Assembly (NCBI RefSeq): GCF_001655685.1
Contig: NZ_LYVF01000013.1
Coordinates: forward strand, 62,001-126,000
From: Desulfotomaculum copahuensis
GTDB lineage: Bacteria > Bacillota > Desulfotomaculia > Desulfotomaculales > Desulfovirgulaceae
Length of the DNA: 64,000 bases
Direction of reading: 5' to 3'
In this document: in pieces, positions 34,607 to 42,926 of the stretch
How the letters are laid out: the number at the start of each line of letters is the position of its first letter
Position numbering within the stretch: position 1 is the stretch's first letter
Translations under genes and position numbers: made by a program
The notes under the pieces: model-generated
What the model was told of the DNA's origin: nothing
Seen by the model: only the letters and a program-made list of their open reading frames with translations
Database searches by the model: none

Positions 34607-34962
34607 TATCCCTTGGGGCGGAAAGCCAGCGCCGCCAGATAGCCGAAAACCACCGCCGCCGCGATGCCGGCGGAGGCCGCGGCCAGCCCGCCGGAAAAGG
34701 CCCCCAGCACGCCTTTTTGCTGCACGCCGCCGATGGCCCCCTGTGCCAGCAGGTGGCCGAAGCCGGTCAGCGGCACGGTGGCGCCGGCGCCGGCCCAGTT
34801 GACCAGGGGCTGATACAGGCCCACGGCGCTCAAAACAGCCCCGCCGGTAACAAAACCGACCAGCACGTGCGCCGGGGTCACTTTGTAGCTGGTCAGATCC
34901 ATCAGCAACTGGGCAACCACGCAAAACAGGCCGCCCACAATAAAAGCTTTTAAAAAGAGCAT
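34606..34962 (-). CDS. spoVAEB: Stage V sporulation protein AE, membrane type (SpoVAEb)
   Basis: 118 residues with about three membrane helices. The family block is FVTGGAVLSAVGLYQPLVNWAGAGATVPLTGFGHLLAQGA. With SpoVAC and SpoVAD it forms the channel for dipicolinate. The ATG at 34962 is 8 nt after GGGAGG, so the earlier GTG (34971) is rejected. Confidence 0.93.
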   Translation of the reverse strand: MLFLKAFIVGGLFCVVAQLLMDLTSYKVTPAHVLVGFVTGGAVLSAVGLYQPLVNWAGAGATVPLTGFGHLLAQGAIGGVQQKGVLGAFSGGLAAASAGIAAAVVFGYLAALAFRPKG

Positions 34963-35067
34963 TTTACGCACCTCCCGGCAAACCCTTCCGTAGCTTTAAT
35001 CAAATACTCCGCCGCCAAGACAGCCGCCCGGCACGGCAGCGCCCGGCCGGACCATACTTTTCAGTGC

Positions 35068-35090
35068 TCCGCGGCTGCCGCCGCGGAAAG
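35068..35090 (-). other. Hairpin between spoVAD and spoVAEb
   Basis: CCGCGGC-GGCA-GCCGCGG, a 7-bp stem with a short loop, about 20 nt after the spoVAD stop in the 147-nt gap. No T-tract follows, so it may process or stabilise the operon mRNA. Confidence 0.4.
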
Positions 35091-35109
35091 TTACCGCCGG
35101 CCGCCTTTT

Positions 35110-36123
35110 TTACCGGCCCTCGATCACCACGCCGTGGGCTATACCCGGCACCGTCTCCCCCTGCATGGTGCTCACCGGACTGAGCAGGGCGCCGGTTCCC
35201 AGGCCGAAAAAGCGCTTCAGCCGGCCGGCCCTGACCTCCTGCAGCAGGTAGCCGCAGGTGACCACACCCGAGCAGGCGCAGCCGCTGCCGCCGGCGTGGG
35301 CATCCTGTTCCGGAGAGAAAATCATCACACCGCAGTCGTTGAACCGGGTGGAAATATCATAGCCTTTCTGCCGCATCAATTGCAAGGCCAGTTCCCGTCC
35401 GTAGACGCCCAGGTCACCGGTAACGAACAGATCGTAATATTCCGGCTGCCGGGCGGTGTCGGCCAGATGGCGGGCCATGGTATCGGCCGCGGCCGGCGCC
35501 ATGGCCGCACCCATGTCGTTGGGGTCGCCCTGGCCCAAATCGATCACTTTCCCGATCGTGGCGTGCGTAATCACCGGTCCCGTGCCCTGGCGGGAGAGCA
35601 CCGCCGCCGCCGCCCCGGTGACCGTCCACTGGGCATGCAGCGGCCGCTGCACGCCCTGCTCGGTGGGATAGCGGTACTGCCGTTCGGCGGTGGAGTTATG
35701 GCTGGACACACCCACCAGCACGTTTTCGGCATAGCCGCCGTCAATGAGCATGGCGCCCAGGGCCATGCTTTCATACATGGTGGAGCAGGCGCCGTACAGG
35801 CCGATGAAGGGAATGCCGAGATCGCGGGCGGTAAAGTTGGCGCTGATGATCTGGTTGAGCAGGTCGCCGGCCAAAAGGAAGTCGATATTTTGCGGCTGCA
35901 GGTTGGCCCGCGAAACAGCGGTCTGCATCACTTCGGCAAGCATGCGCCGCTCACCGCGCTCCCAGGTTTTTTCCCCGTAATAGCCGTCTTCAACCACTTT
36001 GTCGAAAGTGTGCCCGAGCGGCCCCTGTCCCTCCTTGGCGCCCACAATGGTGGCCGTGGCCACAATCACCGGCGGGTTTTGAAACCAGACCGTCTGCTGG
36101 CCGTTCTTTTTCGCTGCCGGCAT
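35110..36123 (-). CDS. spoVAD: Stage V sporulation protein AD
   Basis: 337 residues, thiolase-like fold that binds dipicolinic acid. Diagnostic blocks are ENPPVIVATATIVGAKEGQGPLG-like N-terminus, LYGACSTMYESMALGAMLIDGGYAE near 117 and FNDCGVMIFSPEQDAHAGGSGCACS near 260. The ATG follows AGGGGTGAAGGACC. It sits 12 nt after spoVAC. The gene order spoVAC-AD-AEb-AEa-AF is standard in Clostridia; spoVAA and spoVAB are absent. Confidence 0.95.
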   Translation of the reverse strand: MPAAKKNGQQTVWFQNPPVIVATATIVGAKEGQGPLGHTFDKVVEDGYYGEKTWERGERRMLAEVMQTAVSRANLQPQNIDFLLAGDLLNQIISANFTARDLGIPFIGLYGACSTMYESMALGAMLIDGGYAENVLVGVSSHNSTAERQYRYPTEQGVQRPLHAQWTVTGAAAAVLSRQGTGPVITHATIGKVIDLGQGDPNDMGAAMAPAAADTMARHLADTARQPEYYDLFVTGDLGVYGRELALQLMRQKGYDISTRFNDCGVMIFSPEQDAHAGGSGCACSGVVTCGYLLQEVRAGRLKRFFGLGTGALLSPVSTMQGETVPGIAHGVVIEGR

Positions 36124-36135
36124 GGTCCTTCACCC

Positions 36136-36600
36136 CTATCTGAAAAAATAATAGAGCAAGGCGGCCGCCCAGGCGGTGACGATGCCGAAAACCAGCACTG
36201 GCCCGGCAATGGTGAACAGCCTGGCCCCCACCCCGAGCACCAGCCCTTCCCCCCGGTACTCCATGGCCGGTGCGACCATGGAATTGGCAAAACCGGTGAT
36301 CGGTACAATGGAGCCGGCGCCGGCAAAGCGGGCAATTTCATCGTAAATGCCCAGGCCGGTCAGCAGGGCGGCCAAAAAGACCAGTGTAGCCGAGGCGGCC
36401 GCGCCGGCTTCCGTCAACGGCAGTCCCCGGCCCTGGTAAAAATTAATCAGAAACTGTCCGATCAAGGCGATCAACCCGCCCACCACAAACGCCCGGAAAA
36501 CATTGCGCGCCAGGGCGGGACGGGGCCTGACCCCATCCACCATCTGCTTGTACTGCTTCTTTTGTATTTCCAGCGGCTGATCATCCTTCACTCCGGCCAA
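36136..36600 (-). CDS. spoVAC: Stage V sporulation protein AC
   Basis: 154 residues with about four membrane helices; the mechanosensitive channel subunit in B. subtilis. The block FRAFVVGGLIALIGQFLINFYQ and VPITGFANSMVAPAMEYRGEGLVLGVG are diagnostic. The TTG start at 36600 follows GGGGTGAGGACAT. It is first in the operon. Confidence 0.93.
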   Translation of the reverse strand: MAGVKDDQPLEIQKKQYKQMVDGVRPRPALARNVFRAFVVGGLIALIGQFLINFYQGRGLPLTEAGAAASATLVFLAALLTGLGIYDEIARFAGAGSIVPITGFANSMVAPAMEYRGEGLVLGVGARLFTIAGPVLVFGIVTAWAAALLYYFFR

Positions 36601-36617
36601 ATGTCCTCACCCCGCAG

Positions 36618-36647
36618 ATTATATTTCCCCGCCGGACACCCTTTATG
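36618..36647 (-). promoter_or_regulatory. Candidate forespore sigma (G/F-like) promoter of spoVA
   Basis: An ATATAAT-like -10 (36618-36624) and a CATA-type -35 (around 36643-36647) lie 20-50 nt before spoVAC. They fit the loose consensus of sigma-G. spoVA is sigma-G-dependent in Bacillus. Confidence 0.35.
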
Positions 36648-36680
36648 TACAAGGGACACCGCTCATGGTGTCCCCTGTAC
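36647..36680. repeat. Hairpin repeat of the GGGACACC type
   Basis: GTACAAGGGACACC and GGTGTCCCCTGTAC are inverted with one mismatch around GCTCAT. Similar short palindromes occur as REP-like elements in many Clostridia. It lies between the dodecin and spoVAC genes. Confidence 0.5.
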
Positions 36681-36702
36681 CTGCTCAACTCCGGCAAGGC
36701 CT

Positions 36703-36894
36703 TTATTTGTGGGCAATTTTCAGGTTCGCCTTGTATTCCACCACCTGGCCGTTCTTTACATTGGCCGTGAAGTTGACCACTTCCACACCCACAATGTCGT
36801 GAATGGTTCTGGACGCTTCATCCACTGCCGACTGCACGGCGCCTTTCCAACCACTGGTGGATTCCCCGACCATTTCTGTTACTTTGACCGGCAT
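36703..36894 (-). CDS. Dodecin family flavin-binding protein
   Basis: 63 residues, the normal size. Starts PVKVTEMVGESTSGWKGAV, with the flavin-stacking tryptophan at position 16, and contains SRTIHDIVGVEVVNFTANVKN. Dodecins form hollow dodecamers that store flavins or bind CoA. ATG follows AAGGAGGTAAAAGCAT. It is monocistronic between the spoVA operon and sigF. Confidence 0.93.
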   Translation of the reverse strand: MPVKVTEMVGESTSGWKGAVQSAVDEASRTIHDIVGVEVVNFTANVKNGQVVEYKANLKIAHK

Positions 36895-36994
36895 ATGCTT
36901 TTACCTCCTTGAAATTAAACTTTTCGCCGGACCATTGAAGGATCCGCGGCTAAAACTTATTATCCATCCGGCGGCGTTTTTTTATGCAACTGAA

Positions 36995-37049
36995 AAAAGC
37001 CCTCATTTGAACTCATTCGATTCCATCGAACTCGTTCCATGAGGGCTTT
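36995..37049 (-). terminator. Terminator of the spoIIA operon
   Basis: AAAGCCCTCAT and ATGAGGGCTTT pair across a loop of about 30 nt and are followed by TTTC on the minus strand, directly after sigF. Confidence 0.75.
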
Positions 37050-37051
37050 GA

Positions 37052-37837
37052 TCAGGTCGCCTCCTCCCGGGGGGCGAACAATTCTTTTAATTTTTGCAGC
37101 GCCTGGCGTTCCAGACGGGAGACCTGCACCTGGGACAGGCCCAGGCGCCGGGCGATATCGGCCTGGGTGAGATCTTCAAAAAACCGCCAGGTGATTATTT
37201 TCCGGTCACGTTCGGGCAGTGTGTCGAGCAGTTGGTTGACAGCGATCCGGTCCAGCCAGGGCGCTTCCCCCCCTTCCCGGTCCCTCAGTTGATCCAGCAG
37301 GAAGATCGGATCGCCGTCGTCCTGATGCAGTGTTTCGTAGATGGATGCCGGCGATTGGGCGGCTTCCAGGGCGGTGACCACTTCCTCACGGGGGATGCCC
37401 AACTCCGCGGCCACCTCCCCGACGGCCGGTTCCCGCCCCAGTTTGCCGGTCAGGCGCTCCCTGGCCTGCTGGATGCGGTAGGCCGTCTCCTTGATCGAAC
37501 GGCTCACCTTGACCGGGCTGTCGTCCCGCAAAAAGCGCCTGATCTCGCCTACAATCATGGGCACGGCATAGGTGGAAAACCTGACGTCATAATGCAGATC
37601 GAACTTGTCGATTGCCTTCATCAAACCGATGCAGCCGATCTGAAAAAGGTCCTCCAGCTCATAACCCCGGTTTTGAAAACGGCGCACCAGATTGAAAACC
37701 AGCTTCAGGTTACAATTCACCAGCTTGTCCCGCGCCTCGCTGTCACCGTTTTGAGCGCGCTGCAGAAGCGCGCGCATTTCGTCGTCACCGAGCAGCGGGA
37801 AACGGGGCAGGTTCATTTCGATCAGCCTGGTACTCAC
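37052..37837 (-). CDS. sigF: RNA polymerase sporulation sigma factor SigF
   Basis: 261 residues. Region 2 (DKLVNCNLKLVFNLVRRFQNRGYELEDLFQIGCIGLMKAIDKFD is its core), region 3 and the region 4 helix-turn-helix (TQADIARRLGLSQVQVSRLERQALQKL) are all present. It is the first forespore sigma factor, held inactive by SpoIIAB. Genes order spoIIAA-spoIIAB-sigF supports SigF over SigG. The GTG start follows GAGGTGAAGG; it begins 12 nt after spoIIAB. Confidence 0.95.
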   Translation of the reverse strand: MSTRLIEMNLPRFPLLGDDEMRALLQRAQNGDSEARDKLVNCNLKLVFNLVRRFQNRGYELEDLFQIGCIGLMKAIDKFDLHYDVRFSTYAVPMIVGEIRRFLRDDSPVKVSRSIKETAYRIQQARERLTGKLGREPAVGEVAAELGIPREEVVTALEAAQSPASIYETLHQDDGDPIFLLDQLRDREGGEAPWLDRIAVNQLLDTLPERDRKIITWRFFEDLTQADIARRLGLSQVQVSRLERQALQKLKELFAPREEAT

Positions 37838-37849
37838 CAGTCCTTCACC

Positions 37850-38308
37850 TCAATGGCCGGCTCGCGCGGCGGCCGCCTCGGCGCCGCTGCATTCCGGCAC
37901 CTTGCTCATGATTACCCGGGTGCCCTTGCCTGCGGCTGATTCCACCTGCACCCGGTCCATAAATGACTGCATGAAAACAAAGCCCAGCCCCATCCGGTCC
38001 GGATCAGTGGAAAAAGAAGGCTGCAGGGCCCTTTTCACATCGGCGATGCCCCGTCCGTCATCTTCCACCCGCACCTCCAGCATACGGTCCGTAATGACCG
38101 CGCCGACCCGCACGATACCGTCGGGAGAATTTCCATAACCGTGAATGATGGCATTGGCCACCGCCTCGGAAACGGCCACCTTGATTTCCTCCAAATCGTT
38201 CAGGGTGAAATCGAGCTGGGCGGCGAAGGCGGCCACCGCCACACGGGCAAACGCAACATTTTCCGGCCGGCTGGAAAACTCCATTTTCAGCTGGTTGACT
38301 GTGTTCAT
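37850..38308 (-). CDS. spoIIAB: Anti-sigma F factor and serine kinase SpoIIAB
   Basis: 152 residues, GHKL ATPase fold. N-box in EIKVAVSEAVANAIIHGYGN (Glu and Asn contacts to Mg-ATP), G1 box in VEDDGRGIADV and G2 box in RMGLGFVFMQSF. It binds SigF and phosphorylates SpoIIAA. The ATG at 38308 follows AGGAGGG; the earlier frame start is rejected. Confidence 0.95.
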   Translation of the reverse strand: MNTVNQLKMEFSSRPENVAFARVAVAAFAAQLDFTLNDLEEIKVAVSEAVANAIIHGYGNSPDGIVRVGAVITDRMLEVRVEDDGRGIADVKRALQPSFSTDPDRMGLGFVFMQSFMDRVQVESAAGKGTRVIMSKVPECSGAEAAAARAGH

Positions 38309-38319
38309 GTCATCCCTCC

Positions 38320-38658
38320 TCATCCGGCGCGGGCAACCGCTTCTTCTTCCGAAGCGTATTCACGCATAATCCGCAACAGTCCGGACAACTCCAAAATGCG
38401 CCGCACCTGCGGCTGCACACCAACCAGGGAAACCCGCCCCCCGGCGCCGGCCAGACGCTTGTAACGCCCCAGGATCACGCCCAGGCCCGAACTGTCGATG
38501 AAGGAAACCCGGGCCAGGTTGATCACCAGGTGGCGCACCGTATTTTCACCGAGGGCGCCTTCCAGCGCGTCACGCAGCGCATCGGCCACGCTCAGGTCCA
38601 GTTCGCCCCGGGGGCGCGCCAGCAGGATATCCCGGCTGATTTCAAGATCCAGGTCCAT
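38320..38658 (-). CDS. spoIIAA: Anti-anti-sigma factor SpoIIAA
   Basis: About 112 residues, STAS fold. The phosphorylated serine is in FIDSSGLGVILGRYKRL near residue 56. When unphosphorylated it frees SigF from SpoIIAB. Two ATGs are possible (38664 and 38658); the second is better spaced from GGGGAGAG. First gene of the spoIIA operon. Confidence 0.94.
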   Translation of the reverse strand: MDLDLEISRDILLARPRGELDLSVADALRDALEGALGENTVRHLVINLARVSFIDSSGLGVILGRYKRLAGAGGRVSLVGVQPQVRRILELSGLLRIMREYASEEEAVARAG

Positions 38659-38688
38659 ATGCATCTCTCCCCGGTATTTTTTAATCTA

Positions 38689-38714
38689 AGTTCTCCGTCC
38701 GGTGGTATATTCCT
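38689..38714 (-). promoter_or_regulatory. Candidate sigma-H promoter of spoIIA
   Basis: AGGAATA (38708-38714), 14 bp and GAACT (38689-38693) resemble the sigma-H consensus (AGGAWWT and RGAAT). It is 31 bp before spoIIAA. Bacillus spoIIA is sigma-H- and Spo0A-dependent. Confidence 0.5.
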
Positions 38715-38737
38715 GCTAAATGTTACCATATTTTCTT

Positions 38738-38771
38738 TAGAAAAGCAAACCCGGGAGACAGTTCCCCCGGG
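38738..38771 (-). terminator. Terminator of dacF
   Basis: CCCGGG pairs with CCCGGG around GGAACTGTCT, followed on the minus strand by TTTGCTTTTC. Confidence 0.65.
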
Positions 38772-38791
38772 CTGCATTTCGCCTGGCATGT

Positions 38792-39970
38792 TCACCCGCC
38801 GTAAAGCCGGGTGAACATGCGCTGTATTTGCTGTCCCAGGCCGGCTTTGGGCACGTCATGACCGGCCACCAGGGGCACCCGCAACTCTTCCCGGCCGTTT
38901 TTGACCACCACGCACTCGCCGACTTTCTGCCCCTTGACCACCGGCGCCGTCACCCGCGCGGGCAACTCCAGGCGCATGGCAAAACCCTTTTGCTCGCCCC
39001 GGGGCGCAACCACGGAAACCGGCGCCGCCGGCACCACCGCCAGCTTGTCCGCCACACCCTTGCCCACCGGCAGTTGCTTGACCGTTTCACCCTTGCCGGC
39101 CAGTTTGACCGCCTGAAAACGGGCAAAACCGTATTTATAGAGCTTGATCGATTCCCGGAAATGACTGCGCGGCTCCGGCGTGCCCAGCACCACAGCAATC
39201 AGGCGCAGGCCGTCCCGCTCGGCCGAAGAGGCCAGGCAATACTTGGCTTCGTTGGTCCAGCCGGTCTTGCCCGCATCCGTTCCCTGAAACCATTTGAGCA
39301 GCTTGTTGGTGTTCCATAACTTGAACTCGCCGCCCCGCAGGTCATACTCATAAATTGAAGAAATGCGTTTGAACAGGGGATACTTCAAACATTCACGCAT
39401 GATCACGGCCATGTCGTGCGCCGAAGTGTAATGCCCCTTGGCCGGCAGGCCGGTGGGATTGACAAAATGGGTATGTTTCAATCCCAGTTGTTTCGCCCGC
39501 TCATTCATGGCTTGGACAAAGGCTTCCTCGCTGCCCAGCACGTGTTCGGCCACCGCTACGCTGGCATCGTTGGCCGAACCCACGGCTACTGCGATGAGCA
39601 TTTCCTCCAGGCTCATTTCTTCGCCCGGTTCCAGGTAAATCTGTGAACCGCCCATTTCCCATGCGTTCTCGCTGGTCACCACCCGGTCGGTCAGCTTCAC
39701 CTTGCCCTGCTCCACCGCCTCCACGGCCAGCAGCAGGGTCATGATCTTGGTCACGCTGGCCATGGGCAATTCCTTGTCCGGTTCTTTGGCCAAAAGCACC
39801 CGGCCGGTAGAGTTCTCCATCAGCACGGCGGCATCGGCGGTGGTTTCCAGAGCGGGCTTGTCCCCGGCACTCTCCGGCTTTGCTTCCGGGGCGGCCGCAA
39901 CGGGGCCGGGCATGCCGCCCAGCAGGAAAGTACAGGCCAGCAAGGCAACCAGTATCCGTTTCCAATACAT
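38792..39970 (-). CDS. dacF: D-alanyl-D-alanine carboxypeptidase (DacF type)
   Basis: 392 residues. A signal peptide (KRILVALLACTFLLGG, cleaved near AAA) precedes the penicillin-binding-protein 5 fold. Catalytic motifs are SVTK near residue 70, SAND near 130 and KTGW near 235. A C-terminal beta domain of about 90 residues follows. It trims peptidoglycan cross-link donors; dacF precedes spoIIA in Bacillus as here and is forespore-expressed there. The ATG at 39970 follows AAGGGGGAAAAGC; the upstream frame is rejected since it would put the signal inside. Confidence 0.95.
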   Translation of the reverse strand: MYWKRILVALLACTFLLGGMPGPVAAAPEAKPESAGDKPALETTADAAVLMENSTGRVLLAKEPDKELPMASVTKIMTLLLAVEAVEQGKVKLTDRVVTSENAWEMGGSQIYLEPGEEMSLEEMLIAVAVGSANDASVAVAEHVLGSEEAFVQAMNERAKQLGLKHTHFVNPTGLPAKGHYTSAHDMAVIMRECLKYPLFKRISSIYEYDLRGGEFKLWNTNKLLKWFQGTDAGKTGWTNEAKYCLASSAERDGLRLIAVVLGTPEPRSHFRESIKLYKYGFARFQAVKLAGKGETVKQLPVGKGVADKLAVVPAAPVSVVAPRGEQKGFAMRLELPARVTAPVVKGQKVGECVVVKNGREELRVPLVAGHDVPKAGLGQQIQRMFTRLYGG

Positions 39971-40384
39971 TGCTTTTCCCCCTTGGTATGTATTTTTTAA
40001 TCCAATGGCGTGTTCGAACTGCAACTACCGGTATTATGCAACTGTCAAACGAAGTTAACTCCGGCTTTTTGTTGGTAATACATAGCAGCCCGGAATCCGT
40101 CCGCAATATGCATTTTCGTTCTTCCCAAGGGCGACGACCAGGACGGCAAGAGTTCATGTCCCGAAAATTATTTTTGTTCAACCGGCGGGCAATGCCGCCG
40201 GCGGGGCAGGGGGCCGCCCATGAATGCTATTTCGTACTCCCGGTGGTGACGCCGCGGGTGCTATGATTATCCGTCCGGTAAATACTTTTCGGTCCTCCGG
40301 TAGCGAGGCCGCGGGCGGCATGAGCATCTTGCGGGAAATACCGGTGCCCGCGCCCGAGGTATTTTTGTGGTCACGCCCGGCAGT
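39971..40384. other. 414-bp gap upstream of dacF
   Basis: No gene supported. A GC-rich block (CCGGTGGTGACGCCGCGGG at 40240-40258) is repeated imperfectly at 40296-40323. A TTGACA sits at about 40045-40050 on the minus strand, but no properly spaced -10 follows. Confidence 0.4.
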
Positions 40385-41233
40385 TCACTTCAATCCCTGC
40401 TGATAATCGTAGGCCATTTTGCTCAAGGCGGCGATGTCGGCGAACCCCTGCCGGCCGTCCTTGATCCCGCTGGAAAGCACCACCATGATGTAGGGCCGCT
40501 CACAAAAGACAATGCCCACGTCATTGGCGATACCGTCCAGATCCCCTTCTTTATGGGCCACCATTACATGATCCGGCAGCTTCTCCGGCAGCCCGACGTG
40601 GAAAATGGGGTTGGCCAGATCATCCAGCAGGCGTTTCCCCTCTTCCGGATGCCGGCGGGCAAAATCAAGCACCGCCCGGGCATATACGGCCAGATCGCGC
40701 GCCGTGGTCAGATTCTTGCCGCCCGGATAAACGGTGCGCCCGCCCAGTTCCTGCATGAACGCAATGAAATTGGGCCGCCCCACGTGCCGGGCGAGCATGC
40801 GGAAGGCCACGTTGTCACTGATCGTGACGGACAGGCTGGTCAACACACGCAGCGAATAACGGTCCCCTTCCCGAGCCTCGTAGCGCAGCACACCCGACCC
40901 GTCCTCGTAATCCGTCGCCTTGTGGTAGGCGATCCGGTCGTGCCAATGCAGCTTCCCCTGCAGCACCAGATTGTTGACATAAAGGGCCATCGGCATCTTC
41001 ACCGTACTGGCCGCTACCATCAGCTTGTCGCCGTTGATGTCGAAATGCCGGCCGCTGGCCAAATCCTCGAAGTAAACGGCATAGGTAGCCCCCTTTTGCC
41101 CGGTGAAACGGCTCATCTGCTCCTTCAGCGGTCCGTAACCGGGGTCGCCGGCAGCCACCGCGTCAGCGGCGGACGGCGCGGCGCAAACAGCGGCCGCGGC
41201 GAACAGCAAAGCGGCCAGAAGCTTTCCCGGCAT
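40385..41233 (-). CDS. Class A beta-lactamase-like serine hydrolase
   Basis: About 282 residues with a signal peptide (LLAALLFAAAAVCAAPSAADA). The active-site serine is in AASTVKMP near residue 74, SDN near 139, and the third motif reads KEG in VAHKEGDLDGI near 228 in place of KTG/KSG. The fold is PenP-like. It could be a secreted beta-lactamase or an unrelated hydrolase acting on the wall. The second ATG (41233) is 7 nt from GGAGG and is preferred. It is monocistronic between cwlD and dacF. Confidence 0.85.
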   Translation of the reverse strand: MPGKLLAALLFAAAAVCAAPSAADAVAAGDPGYGPLKEQMSRFTGQKGATYAVYFEDLASGRHFDINGDKLMVAASTVKMPMALYVNNLVLQGKLHWHDRIAYHKATDYEDGSGVLRYEAREGDRYSLRVLTSLSVTISDNVAFRMLARHVGRPNFIAFMQELGGRTVYPGGKNLTTARDLAVYARAVLDFARRHPEEGKRLLDDLANPIFHVGLPEKLPDHVMVAHKEGDLDGIANDVGIVFCERPYIMVVLSSGIKDGRQGFADIAALSKMAYDYQQGLK

Positions 41234-41552
41234 AACCATACCTCCGTTTCATGCAACCCGTTTTTTTAAAGTGCGGGCGATTTTCATCCTCTGCCGGCGG
41301 CGCACCGGAACCCGGGTGTTTTACCCGGCGAACGGTGCTGCGCCCGGACATGAACCTTCTCCGGGACAAGCCCGGAAATTTCTATTCGGCGCCAATACGT
41401 TATTATCCGTGCAACCTTGCCCGGAGAAAGGCTTAATCCTTAATTCCCGCCGGGGCGCCACATAATACCGCGTTTGCAGTTCATGTCTTTGCACCGGCTT
41501 CTTTCGCCGGAGATTTTTCAATCTGTGCAAACTGCACCCGTCAAGCGGACGC
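41234..41552. other. Gap between cwlD and the beta-lactamase-like gene
   Basis: About 320 bp. I see only GC-rich inverted repeats (CCGGGT/ACCCGG near 41310-41330) and no gene or well-formed promoter. Confidence 0.35.
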
Positions 41553-42302
41553 TCAACCGGCGCGCCGGCCGCGGTTATTTGCTTTGGCGCCGAAATAGTT
41601 TTGCAGGCCGGTCAAAACGGCCTGTGCCGCCTTTTCCTGATAGGCCGGGTCGCGTAACTTGCTTTCTTCCCCCGGATGGCTCAAAAAACCGGCCTCCACA
41701 ATCACCGCCGGCATGCGGGCGTGACGGCAGACATAAAAGTCGCCGGCCATCGCCTGGCGGCCGGAATCGATCAGGCGGCGGTTCATTTCAATTTGTATGA
41801 GCGCGGCCAGCTTTTTACTCTCCTCCGAGCCGCTCTGGTAAAAAGCCTGGGCGCCATATTCGGCCGGATCGGAAAAATGATTCATATGTACGCTGATCAG
41901 CACGTGCGCCTTATTATCATTGGCCAGGGCCACCCGGCGGGACAGATCCTGCACCTTGAGCCGCCGGGAATCATAAATGTCCCCGTCGGCCAGGTTTTTA
42001 TCCTGTTCCCTGGTCAGGATGACCTTCGCTCCGGCCTGCTGCAGCAATGCAGCCAGACGCTTGCCCACCGCCAGGTCTATATCCTTTTCCAGCGTCCCCC
42101 GGCAGCCTACGGTACCGGGATCATCCCCGCCATGCCCCGGATCGACCACAATCACATACCCCTGCAAAGGCCGGCCGGCACCGCGCTCCGGCGCCGCAGC
42201 GGCCGGCGGGCAAAATCCGGCGGCCAGCCCGATGAACATAGCGGCGCTGCAAAACAGCGTCCCGGCATACAGGCAGCAACTCAGGTAACGTTCATAATGC
42301 AA
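41553..42302 (-). CDS. cwlD: N-acetylmuramoyl-L-alanine amidase CwlD
   Basis: 249 residues. An N-terminal signal or membrane anchor (about 10-35) precedes an Amidase_3 domain with zinc histidine in VDPGHGGDDPG near 52, VHMNHFSD near 138 and the catalytic glutamate in VIVEAGFLSH near 204. CwlD makes the muramic-lactam of spore cortex. It starts with TTG after GAGGAGGGAACGC. Confidence 0.9.
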   Translation of the reverse strand: MHYERYLSCCLYAGTLFCSAAMFIGLAAGFCPPAAAAPERGAGRPLQGYVIVVDPGHGGDDPGTVGCRGTLEKDIDLAVGKRLAALLQQAGAKVILTREQDKNLADGDIYDSRRLKVQDLSRRVALANDNKAHVLISVHMNHFSDPAEYGAQAFYQSGSEESKKLAALIQIEMNRRLIDSGRQAMAGDFYVCRHARMPAVIVEAGFLSHPGEESKLRDPAYQEKAAQAVLTGLQNYFGAKANNRGRRAG

Positions 42303-42465
42303 AGCGTTCCCTCCTCAAAAATAAGATTTACAAAATCAAAAAGAATTATGACTTGTTTTAAGCAATATGGAGTTCTCCGCTTCGCTCCGGTGCAGCGTCC
42401 ATTTTTCATCATCGGAACGGAGCATTGGAGCGACGGAGTACGTTCGCCAAATGGTTGTTTTTAAC

Positions 42466-42500
42466 TGCCCTGGTTTGTGTCATCCGTATTAACCAGGGCA
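42466..42500 (+). promoter_or_regulatory. 10-bp inverted repeat over the cotJ promoter
   Basis: TGCCCTGGTT (42466-42475) and AACCAGGGCA (42491-42500), 15-bp spacing, flank the -35 element of the candidate sigma-E promoter. This suggests an operator for a sporulation regulator. Confidence 0.5.
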
Positions 42501-42506
42501 TACACT
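42479..42506 (+). promoter_or_regulatory. Candidate sigma-E promoter of cotJABC
   Basis: GTCATCC (42479-42485), 13 bp and CATACACT (42499-42506) closely resemble the sigma-E consensus. Bacillus cotJ is sigma-E-dependent. It lies about 60 nt upstream of the cotJA start. Confidence 0.6.
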
Positions 42507-42564
42507 ATCTGTAGCATATTGTTATTTTTGACAACAGGCGTTAATTCAAGGAGGTGTTACCGGT

Positions 42565-42783
42565 ATGAGCAATACGGAGGAAGGCAGGGACGGCCAAATC
42601 ACTCCGGGCAATGACAGTCATAATACTACTGCACCCGCCGCCCATGTCAACGCATTTTATCCGCCGCTGCAACTGGCCCGGGCATACGTACCGGTGCAGC
42701 GCTACGGTAAAACCCTGACCCCGGCGGAAGCATTGGGGAAAGGCACACTATTCCCCGAGCTTTACAGTCCCTATCCCTATTAA
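42565..42783 (+). CDS. cotJA: Spore coat-associated protein CotJA
   Basis: 72 residues. After a variable polar N-terminus, the family core LARAYVPVQRYGKTLTPAEAL with KGTLFPELYSPYPY closes the protein. It is needed to bring CotJC into the coat. ATG after CAAGGAGGTGTTACCGG. First gene of cotJABC. Confidence 0.92.
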   Translation: MSNTEEGRDGQITPGNDSHNTTAPAAHVNAFYPPLQLARAYVPVQRYGKTLTPAEALGKGTLFPELYSPYPY

Positions 42784-42926
42784 CTTCTTTCAACCCCCTG
42801 CCGGCGCTGCCGGACGGCTTGCCAGGCGCATCCACCGGCAGCAACGGACGGAAATACGTTATGCGGTACGGGCTTGCACGTTTGGAACGAAAAAGGAAAG
42901 GCAGCCGCAGGAAGGAGGAGAAAAAG

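Noticed and set aside
35134-36912. Very long plus-strand ORF (592 codons) opposite the spoVA genes
   Set aside because: It is antisense to well-identified spoVAD and spoVAC. Its translation is low-complexity His/Gly/Gln-rich, as expected for the opposite strand of GC-rich genes.
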